From Bacteroides sp. (GTDB lineage Bacteria > Bacteroidota > Bacteroidia > Bacteroidales > Muribaculaceae), in contig JAAVCU010000008.1 of NCBI GenBank assembly GCA_014802175.1, positions 60,643-93,157 on the forward strand: a stretch of DNA of 32,515 nucleotides, written 5' to 3'. Positions within the stretch are counted from its first letter, which is position 1. Each line of letters starts with the position of its first letter. The position numbers and the translations under genes were made by a program. The notes under the pieces are model-generated. The model made no database searches and was not told the origin of the DNA. It saw nothing but the letters and a program-made list of their open reading frames with translations. Of this stretch, positions 8,201-14,057 are shown one piece after another.

Positions 8201-9211
8201 CGATTCGCCGCACAACGGGTGTCTCAATCTGTCTCTGCGTTCCCTCAGTTCAAGAGAGTATTGTCTGAAATATGCTCCCAGTATAATATTCAGATGGTAG
8301 GTTTGAATTTCGGCAATGATACATACAACGAACACACGGCACCATATTTCTTCGACCAGATTGTAAATCGCCTTAACGATGAGCAGCTTGAGAACCTTTA
8401 CAGAAAAATTGCGTCAGACTGCCCGATGCTATTGTGTGTGAATATGTATGTAACCGGCCTTCTGATGTATTATGCGGGTCAGATAGCACACAAGCTCATA
8501 GACGATCTGTATCATACCAGCCAATCTGAATGGGAGACACGTAGAAAGCCCAATGTACGCGTCACATTCGCAGGGAAAGGATCCAGACTCTATCAATGGT
8601 TAAGCACAATCAATCCTGGAGCTGCTAATAAGTATTATGGGCAATTATTTGTAATGGGTTACGGAGAGCAACATCTGAAAGAGACCTTGGCATCATGGCA
8701 GAAGATTGAACTCCCCCAACTTGGAGACTCCGAAATAAAATTCGAGGTATCAAAAGGTCTTGCCAAAGGTGATACCGTTTTACAACGACCGACTGTTGAA
8801 CAACCTTCTGAAATAATCGGCGAAGATGGTTTTGAGCTGACCGGCAACGATCACAAACAGCGACCTATCAGCTTCACAAACTCTATCACCCCTGCGATGA
8901 TGGGATCAATTGGTGTTCGACTCTGCACAATGTCTGACTCAAGACAGGCGGAGAAATTCACTGAGTTCTGTGGATATTTCTACAATGTAGCTCGACAGCT
9001 ATTCGGATGGAATGTAAACCCTGCAGAGCTGGAACGAGAGTGCAGAAATATGAATATTACTGCGTACGCGCAGAATATGCCGGAATTCAGAGCAGCTGAA
9101 CGCGAAATGAAGAAAAGTGGCACTCCATTCAGTTTTGTGGCACCCATCATCATTTTAGAGGGTATGAAATTTTATGATACAGTATTACTGAAACTGCTTA
9201 GAACCAGATGA
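5276..9211 (+). CDS. Large actin/Hsp70-fold ATPase with FG-repeat insert (possibly SrfB-like)
   Basis: A 1311-residue protein with no signal peptide. Residues 1-575 are a large N-terminal region I cannot assign. Residues 583-593 read LGIDFGSTNTS, the phosphate-1 motif of the actin/Hsp70/sugar-kinase fold, and residues 948-956 read FDVGGSTTD, the phosphate-2 motif, so both nucleotide-gripping loops are intact and ATP binding is expected. Between them, residues 805-885 are a disordered Gly/Ser/Asn/Phe-rich insert with eight FG dipeptides. The C-terminal 350 residues complete the second lobe. Size and the unassigned N-terminus recall the virulence-associated SrfB family, but I cannot confirm this. 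The gene starts 3 bases after the tubulin-like stop, and its own stop overlaps the next start by 4 bases (ATGA), so these three products are probably made in linked amounts. Confidence 0.85.
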   Translation: MTNKPLTIDVTQAAAQTGTLNEWSHMGNTSVFIKNIITPPLGQNTNVGQLVSGIPTAFARVDLFKTALDHVATHGSDRSQNNLVGYYTQLVDEWKGLIACMALDYAHISVRRIDLAYSDGKGVASTQNVYEPKGAFGNMLLKRTSRWCEQNLPPNQTAVPFLNVIKYRDKVVGATAPESLLFTSSGYICEHTDETPWIDIKSGRFIDPLKSSMRPVQIAALHAYVAHLLSGLVATEAYYSQLPAAEGVDYISIRKVLSDWKDNIEERANRDDIELSIGSIPPVSAAFGGPFENLFCHQDILNGAEGEISENEVKGGIQFDPNDLLLEDTARIAKLNLNIRPEELKDLPILVLAAEVKDMQEKAYFALPLSAQGLNVFGKNVAALVGMSDTTAIKSKLEAKYDPSSRQGNLEVILTLITNSGSRRQFKKIYTCDNAINNNDILIWPNFISPQWNAYFMYNELPHNGTSQTYRAFPFVGEMDENYFRIIVDDQKQPVLLANDGRITARKEIVNAEILVKSDDAVADNPYKYEIYRSDKPFKGVRLLSPTGSEGGYLLINYSSSSSTLPRDWMRPGDTPYLENVRLGIDFGSTNTSIAYSSDEGESGFNFVSQRVSLMGNELPGHPVFPKENQVFFFQGVGGPVCSNSIKSVLTLHDNRRLPDLKPGQSLKMRNECEVVGGFPCFTDNLPFANSDKSKITLHYPNGVGEVIQIHNMKWEDNDDDKAHKSAFLRTLMLQVYATLFVQGKVPVSVKWSYPSAMAGQLLYSYQGIWQTLSGISPVLDTDGKPYQLSISKYTDSRTFGNQIGAGSFGNSNPSVNDGFGSSFGGNSSSGFGGGFNDSPSGFGNGFGASTNNGFGGGFEDNAFSSGSDGFGIGNTFDSNPNPTHESGTAAQTDFMPDDPDKEISYDPEPLYTMENAGDNPSLSEAEAVANFITTRYAKETNVLNLCFDVGGSTTDISALFYLKGNITMIKQNSLRFAAQRVSQSVSAFPQFKRVLSEICSQYNIQMVGLNFGNDTYNEHTAPYFFDQIVNRLNDEQLENLYRKIASDCPMLLCVNMYVTGLLMYYAGQIAHKLIDDLYHTSQSEWETRRKPNVRVTFAGKGSRLYQWLSTINPGAANKYYGQLFVMGYGEQHLKETLASWQKIELPQLGDSEIKFEVSKGLAKGDTVLQRPTVEQPSEIIGEDGFELTGNDHKQRPISFTNSITPAMMGSIGVRLCTMSDSRQAEKFTEFCGYFYNVARQLFGWNVNPAELERECRNMNITAYAQNMPEFRAAEREMKKSGTPFSFVAPIIILEGMKFYDTVLLKLLRTR

Positions 9212-10968
9212 ACGGCGATAGCTATAAAGTAATTATATCTATATCTCATCATCGCATTGCCTTTGAATACTGGCAACGCGATGGTGAGGATAAATTAGTG
9301 CCAATGCCCGGTAACAAATGGCCGGCGCCGTTGGCTTTCTATTGCTCACAGACGGGAATTGAAATCGGAGAGACTGCAATACGCGCAGTACATGCAAATA
9401 TAGCAGACGCATTTGATAACTATTTTCAACGTCTTACAACCGACGAGACATATCTCTACGGAGGAAGACGAAAACCACTTCGCTATCTATTGCTTGACGC
9501 AACAGAAACCATTCTTTCCGACTTCTTTAAAGACGTTATGTTCGGGAGTAAAGGGACATTGAGCGATAACCGTGCCACAATGCCTCTGACCTTGGTTTGC
9601 GAACCTGATATTTTACCCCATGAACGAGCCTTGTTAATAAGTATTTTTAAAGATAGTGGATACAATAGATTCAAGGCAGTAGAATACAACTCTTTCATTG
9701 AAAGGTATATCCGGACATCATTAGCCATCGAATATGCATGTAGCAACACATTAGTTGCATGGACTGAAGGAGCTGATTTAACATTCACGTTGTACGATCA
9801 TACGAGAATCCACGAATATAATCACGTGACGTTCCCTAATTTAGGAATTGATCCGAGGTTAATTCATGTAAAACAATTAATCTGGGACAGGATAAAAGGA
9901 CAAAATCCCTGGCTCACATTCTCAAAAGAAGAAGAATCAATAGGCAAAGCTGCAGAGGACTTTCTTAATTCCAATGCACCCTTGCTTAACGATACGATTA
10001 TCCTCTCTGATGGTATTGAATATCATTACAACCTCAATAGAACTATCATTAATCATCTTCAGACAGACGAGGGAAACCTTATACGCAAAAAACTTGAAGA
10101 CTTCCTCGAGAAAAATAACATTTCTAACCGAGATAACACCCTTTTATTGCTCAGAGGGGTCGCCGCTGGAAATATATTCTTTGAACAGGCATTGTGTCCG
10201 GGATTCCGTAATATTGTGAGGAGTGATAAGAAATTACGCGAGAATACAATGCGACTTTTAATTGCTGACCCGAATCCGATAAATCCACAGGAACCGGAGT
10301 ATGAGCCAGCAAATATTCATATACCACCAACTAAACCTACATCACCTGATCCGCTTGTATTTCCTCCGGATCCTCCTCTACGTAAAACTGATGAGGTTGT
10401 GATAAGAGGATTGAAACGCGAATGGCGAGAGGTGAAGGCGGCAGCTAATGGAAAGGATCGACAGGGTAATAAAGCTGCTGCTATCGAAATATTAAAAAGA
10501 TTCTTGGGAAAGATATCCGACAAACAGGATCTTCAAGAGTTGCAAAACAGCGTAAAAACAGAATTGGAGGCTTTGTCATCACTCACTGGGGTAACACCGC
10601 CTTCACCGGAACCTCCTCTATCAGGGCGTAAGCAACGCAACACTCAATATCGACCTGAGCCCAAGGAAAAATTAAAAAGCGATGGAGAAGTGTTTATAGA
10701 GCAGGGCAAACTGAAGGAAGCGCGCGACTGGTACCGAAACAACGGGAACACTGCCAAAGCAAAAGTGCTCACCGATATTATCCGAGACCGAAAAGGTGTG
10801 GAACTACGCAAAGATTCTCTGGAAGAATATAAGAAAACAAAAAATACAGACCAAATTCGGCGTATAATTTCCGAGTTGCAAGATTACATAAATCTTTGCA
10901 ATTCAATCGAATTTAATGCACAAGAATACGTAAAATTATTAAACGAATACAGAAAGATTATTAAATAA
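9208..10968 (+). CDS. Degenerate actin/Hsp70-like protein with proline-rich linker and helical C-terminus
   Basis: A 586-residue cytoplasmic protein. Residues 1-350 follow the order of an Hsp70/actin-type domain: an opening strand where the Asp/Gly phosphate-1 motif should be (VIISISHHRIAFEYW, no DxGxxxT), a helix-strand unit ALLISIFKDSGYNRFKAVEY like the Hsp70 segment before the second lobe, then LVAWTEGADLTFTLYD in place of the phosphate-2 motif, and later LLLRGVAAGNIFFEQAL like the adenosine loop. The key acidic and glycine residues are missing, so this looks like a pseudo-ATPase. Residues 355-392 and about 460-478 are proline-rich linkers around a helical segment. The C-terminal 90 residues are helical and TPR-like (EQGKLKEARDWYR). 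Its start overlaps the preceding ATPase stop by 4 bases, which suggests a paired complex. The fold call rests on pattern matching by eye. Confidence 0.78.
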   Translation: MNGDSYKVIISISHHRIAFEYWQRDGEDKLVPMPGNKWPAPLAFYCSQTGIEIGETAIRAVHANIADAFDNYFQRLTTDETYLYGGRRKPLRYLLLDATETILSDFFKDVMFGSKGTLSDNRATMPLTLVCEPDILPHERALLISIFKDSGYNRFKAVEYNSFIERYIRTSLAIEYACSNTLVAWTEGADLTFTLYDHTRIHEYNHVTFPNLGIDPRLIHVKQLIWDRIKGQNPWLTFSKEEESIGKAAEDFLNSNAPLLNDTIILSDGIEYHYNLNRTIINHLQTDEGNLIRKKLEDFLEKNNISNRDNTLLLLRGVAAGNIFFEQALCPGFRNIVRSDKKLRENTMRLLIADPNPINPQEPEYEPANIHIPPTKPTSPDPLVFPPDPPLRKTDEVVIRGLKREWREVKAAANGKDRQGNKAAAIEILKRFLGKISDKQDLQELQNSVKTELEALSSLTGVTPPSPEPPLSGRKQRNTQYRPEPKEKLKSDGEVFIEQGKLKEARDWYRNNGNTAKAKVLTDIIRDRKGVELRKDSLEEYKKTKNTDQIRRIISELQDYINLCNSIEFNAQEYVKLLNEYRKIIK

Positions 10969-10981
10969 TAATACAGTAATT

Positions 10982-11611
10982 ATGGCAAAAAAATTTGACC
11001 TTTCAAAAGGAGAAAAGTTCTCACTCGGTAAAGGTGATGAACTTTCGGAAATCCAGGTAGACCTTAATTGGAAATCGGGTGCTGACCTTGATGCCGTAGC
11101 ATTCCTGCTTAATGACGATGGTGTAATCACAGAGGACGCCGATTTCGTTTATTACAAATCAAACAACCGTTCGGAGGCATACGACAGAACAAAGTTCGGC
11201 AGTAAGAAGAACTGGCGCGACAACACAGTGCCCGTTAGCTTTGATGGTTCTGTTATAGGATCGGCCGATGATCTTGGAGAAGAAGAAGATGGCAACGAAG
11301 AGGCGGGCGAGACTATGCACGTGAACTTAGCCAAAGTAAGACCCGAGATCACTGAAATTGTTTTCTGTGTCACAATCTATGACGAAGAAGGAAACACCTC
11401 ATTCAAGAATGTACGTGATCCTCAGATCATCATAACAAATGAGGAGACAGGCGAAGAACTCTGTTCTTACAACCTCAAGGAACATTTCTCTTCTGAAACG
11501 GCAGTTGTGGCTGGCGCGCTCGTACTCAATGAGGATGGTGACTGGGAATTTGAGGCTATCGGAAAGGGATATGACGGTGGCTTGCAAACACTCGTGGATA
11601 TGTACCAGTAA
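10982..11611 (+). CDS. TerD-family protein 1 (acidic calcium-site version)
   Basis: A 209-residue protein of the TerD/TerE/TerZ stress family, whose members are beta-sandwich proteins that bind calcium. It opens with two short repeats, KFDLSKG and KFSLGKG, the usual TerD start, then shows DLNWKSGADLDAVAFLL, VYYKSNN, the acidic segment near residues 95-110 (DDLGEEEDGNEE) before the VNL strand, VTIYDEEGN, and the closing AIGKGYDGGLQTLVDMY. All landmarks are in family order. Compared with classical TerD it has an extra loop with a KFGSKKNW motif around residue 70. The acidic loop suggests that calcium binding is kept. It lies 13 bases after the pseudo-ATPase gene and 11 bases before its paralogue. 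No TerB or TerC lies nearby, so a tellurite-resistance role is not implied. Confidence 0.93.
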   Translation: MAKKFDLSKGEKFSLGKGDELSEIQVDLNWKSGADLDAVAFLLNDDGVITEDADFVYYKSNNRSEAYDRTKFGSKKNWRDNTVPVSFDGSVIGSADDLGEEEDGNEEAGETMHVNLAKVRPEITEIVFCVTIYDEEGNTSFKNVRDPQIIITNEETGEELCSYNLKEHFSSETAVVAGALVLNEDGDWEFEAIGKGYDGGLQTLVDMYQ

Positions 11612-11622
11612 TAGCAGTAGCC

Positions 11623-12246
11623 ATGGGAAAGTTCAATCTTAGAAAACTCGATGGTGGCGATAGATTCGCACTGTCGAAAAATCTTGGTCTCGACAATATT
11701 CGCGTCGAGCTTACTTGGCAAAAAGGAGATTTAGATACACAGGCATGGCTCCTGAGCCTTGACGGAATCATTGTTAACGATGAAGGCTTCGTATTCTACA
11801 ACTCTGAAAACCGGACTGAAAAGTTCGACAGATCCAAATTTGGCAACAAGAAAAATTATCTTGATTCCACCCGCCCGATGAGTGCAGACGGAGCCGTATT
11901 GGGAGCCAAAGATGAGTTGACAGGTGGCATCGAAACACTCAATATCTGTCTCAGCAAAATCGCACCCGAAGTGCAGGAAGTTGTAATTTCCGCAACTGTT
12001 TACGTTCCAAACGATGATAATGTAGAGACTTTTGGTGGGGTAGAAAATGCCAGAATAACCGTTATCGACGAAGATACCGACGAACCGCTATGTTTCTACG
12101 AACTCAGCAAGGATTATAAATCAGAGGACGCCCTCGTTGCCGCTCGTTTTGTAATCAACGCTGAAGGGGAATGGGAATTTGAAGCTGTAGGCAATGGCTA
12201 TAATGGTGGTCTGCAGACTCTTGTTGATATGTACACAGAAGAATAA
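11623..12246 (+). CDS. TerD-family protein 2 (reduced acidic loop)
   Basis: A 207-residue paralogue of the preceding TerD protein. It shares the two N-terminal repeats (KFNLRK, RFALSK), DLDTQAWLLSLDG, VFYNSENR, the extra KFGNKKNY loop, and the near-identical ending GNGYNGGLQTLVDMYTEE. The segment before the fourth strand reads GAKDELTGGIETLNI, so the long acidic run of its sister is shortened and less charged. This probably weakens or changes calcium binding. The pair may form a heteromer in which one subunit senses calcium and the other is structural; that is inference. Spacing is 11 bases upstream and 12 bases downstream within the operon. Confidence 0.92.
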   Translation: MGKFNLRKLDGGDRFALSKNLGLDNIRVELTWQKGDLDTQAWLLSLDGIIVNDEGFVFYNSENRTEKFDRSKFGNKKNYLDSTRPMSADGAVLGAKDELTGGIETLNICLSKIAPEVQEVVISATVYVPNDDNVETFGGVENARITVIDEDTDEPLCFYELSKDYKSEDALVAARFVINAEGEWEFEAVGNGYNGGLQTLVDMYTEE

Positions 12247-12258
12247 AATTCAACAACT

Positions 12259-13077
12259 ATGGCCAAACAAGACAAAAGCAAATTCCAATTGAATAAAGGG
12301 ACCGACCATAAGTTTGACATATCAAAAGGAAATAAACGCAAGTTCGACCTTACAAAGGATGCAGACGAACCTATGGCTGCAGCTCCCAAGATCGGGACTC
12401 CGGATGTAGCACCACAGGCATCTGTGCCTAAACCCGCACCGGCTGCTTCAAAACCAAAGTCAGTATCTGAACCCGTAATCGCAAACAAGCCCGAACCGAG
12501 CGCAGCTCCGATCTCTGTCCTGCCTGAATTCGAGAAGGAGAAAAGAAACAACGGAAAGTGGCTTTGGATCATTCTTGTGATCCTCATCGTGATCCTCGTC
12601 CTGTGGTGGTTATTCATGAATAAAACTTCGGAGCCACAGCCGGAAGCAGATGCTGAAGTCACCGAGCAGATTACCGTGCCCACGGATGAGACTATTGAAA
12701 ATCCCACTGATGAAGTAACTGCTGAACCCGGCGATGCAACAACCAGCGAATCCGCTTTGCCAACAGAAGCAACAGAAAATACTGCCCAGGGTCAAGATGC
12801 AGGACAGACCGATCCAGTTACGACAACTTCAGCTCAGGCTGAGTCTACACCGGCACCGGCAACATCAACTTCTTCCGCAACTGCTGCGAATAGCGCTGCG
12901 GTTACCGCCGGTAATTCAACATCCGCTTCTAATGTGTCAAATGACATAGAAGCAGAGGCTATGAAGGTGATTCGAGGTGTTTACGGCGATGGTCAAACCC
13001 GAAAACAGAAACTTGGAGAAAGATACACCGCTATTCAAAAACGAGTTAATGAAATGAAGCGGGAAGGTCTATTCTAA
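12259..13077 (+). CDS. Single-pass membrane protein with TerD-like N-terminal repeats and CW_7-like cell-wall motif
   Basis: A 272-residue bitopic protein. Residues 8-33 hold three copies of a ten-residue repeat centred on Phe9, Phe19 and Phe29 (KFQLNKG, KFDISKG, KFDLTK), closely like the first strand of the two TerD proteins just upstream. Residues 35-94 are a Pro/Ala-rich linker. Residues 101-120 form one membrane helix (WLWIILVILIVILVLWWLF), with lysine and arginine before it, so the N-terminus is cytoplasmic. Residues 121-228 are a Thr/Ala/Glu/Pro-rich periplasmic spacer. Residues 229-272 match the CW_7 (Cpl-7 lysozyme) cell-wall-binding pattern: VIRGVYGDGQTRKQKLG, then Y..IQKRVNEM. This is the last gene of the operon and appears to tie the TerD proteins to the membrane and peptidoglycan. 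Confidence 0.82.
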   Translation: MAKQDKSKFQLNKGTDHKFDISKGNKRKFDLTKDADEPMAAAPKIGTPDVAPQASVPKPAPAASKPKSVSEPVIANKPEPSAAPISVLPEFEKEKRNNGKWLWIILVILIVILVLWWLFMNKTSEPQPEADAEVTEQITVPTDETIENPTDEVTAEPGDATTSESALPTEATENTAQGQDAGQTDPVTTTSAQAESTPAPATSTSSATAANSAAVTAGNSTSASNVSNDIEAEAMKVIRGVYGDGQTRKQKLGERYTAIQKRVNEMKREGLF

Positions 13078-13089
13078 TGATATTGAAAT

Positions 13090-13134
13090 AAATATGAAGT
13101 AGTCAAAATTCTTGTTGGCTACTTCATATTTTTA
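13090..13134 (+). terminator. Strong terminator closing the eight-gene operon
   Basis: Arms 13090-13102 and 13119-13131 pair perfectly over 13 bp, and four more pairs (13103-13106 with 13115-13118, one of them G-U) extend the stem. The downstream arm runs into a T-tract ending at 13133. It separates the operon from the K+ channel gene. Confidence 0.85.
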
Positions 13135-13158
13135 CAAAATCTAACCAGACATGTGCGA

Positions 13159-13914
13159 ATGAACTTTAAAGAAAAGATTTACTTAATAATCAATCGGGAT
13201 AAACAGGGAATAAAAGCAAGTCGCATCTATGATTCATATATGCTGATAATGATCTTGTTGAGCATCATTCCTCTGATGTTCAGAACGAGATATCCTATTT
13301 TTAAAGTAATCGAGATAATCACTGTCTTTTCCTTCTTGGTCGATTATATCCTTCGCTGGTATGTATGTGAATTGAAATTGAAGAAAGGCTGGAAATCCTA
13401 TCTATATTATCCATTTACACCCATGGCCATTATAGACCTACTATCTATTTTACCGGGGTTGAATTTGATTAGCGATAATTTCAAATTACTACGAGTAACC
13501 AGATTATTCAAGATTGCAGGTCTTTTCAGGGTATTCCGATATTATGATAAAGTAGAATTATTAGGTAAAGTATTCAAGAAGGAGCGGAATGTTTTGCTGA
13601 CTGTTCTTGTAATAGCTATCTTCTATATCTTCCTTACCGCGTTGGTTATGTTCAATGCTGAATCCCGACTTAATCCTGTAAACGGAGAAGAAACTTTTCA
13701 CTCCTTCTTCGATGCTTTGTATTGGTCAACAGTAACCCTAACCACTGTTGGTTATGGTGATTTGTGCCCGATTACACCAATCGGAAGAATTATATCCATG
13801 ATTTCATCTCTCTTCGGCGTAGCAATTATTGCACTGCCATCAGGTGTGATAACCGCAAGTTATCTTGATGAATTACGCCACAATAAAAAAATATCGGAAG
13901 CTAACAATCCATAA
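13159..13914 (+). CDS. Voltage-gated-type potassium channel
   Basis: A 251-residue inner-membrane channel subunit of the six-helix Kv type. Helices 1-3 fill about residues 20-90. An S4-like segment at about 105-130 carries regularly spaced basic residues (LLRVTRLFKIAGLFRVFR). Helix 5 (LLTVLVIAIFYIFLTALVM) is followed by the pore helix and the K+ filter TVGYGD at about residues 196-201, then helix 6 (FGVAIIALPSGVITASY). Length is typical of compact bacterial Kv channels without a regulatory RCK domain. It should work as a tetramer letting K+ pass. I chose ATG 13159; an in-frame GTG at 13153 and an out-of-frame ATG at 13151 are less likely. It follows the operon terminator, so it has its own or leftover transcription. 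Confidence 0.92.
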   Translation: MNFKEKIYLIINRDKQGIKASRIYDSYMLIMILLSIIPLMFRTRYPIFKVIEIITVFSFLVDYILRWYVCELKLKKGWKSYLYYPFTPMAIIDLLSILPGLNLISDNFKLLRVTRLFKIAGLFRVFRYYDKVELLGKVFKKERNVLLTVLVIAIFYIFLTALVMFNAESRLNPVNGEETFHSFFDALYWSTVTLTTVGYGDLCPITPIGRIISMISSLFGVAIIALPSGVITASYLDELRHNKKISEANNP

Positions 13915-13952
13915 CGACTCTCTCTGGAGTGAAACTGAAATATTTTGAGGAT

Positions 13953-13983
13953 TATGCTATTGCTTTTGACGGCAGTAATTTTG
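13953..13983 (+). promoter_or_regulatory. Possible promoter for the Ca2+ ATPase
   Basis: TAATTTTG at 13976-13983 matches the Bacteroidetes -7 element TAnnTTTG exactly. TATG at 13953-13956, 19 bases upstream, is a three-of-four match to TTTG. It lies 74 bases before the ATPase start. Confidence 0.45.
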
Positions 13984-14057
13984 CACTATCTATGATAATA
14001 ATATCTGTTTACACGTTATCTTATGCAGAGACCCAATAAACACAACATACACACAAT

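Noticed and set aside
5276-9211. Ordinary DnaK chaperone
   Set aside because: The protein is twice the size, has a large unrelated N-terminus and an FG insert, and lacks a DnaK substrate-binding domain and neighbouring DnaJ/GrpE genes.
10982-12246. Tellurite resistance operon
   Set aside because: Only TerD-type proteins are present; TerB and TerC, needed for classical resistance, are absent.
1657-13077. Contractile injection system or phage tail locus
   Set aside because: No sheath, tube, baseplate or spike protein is present; the genes are cytoskeleton-like and TerD-like instead.
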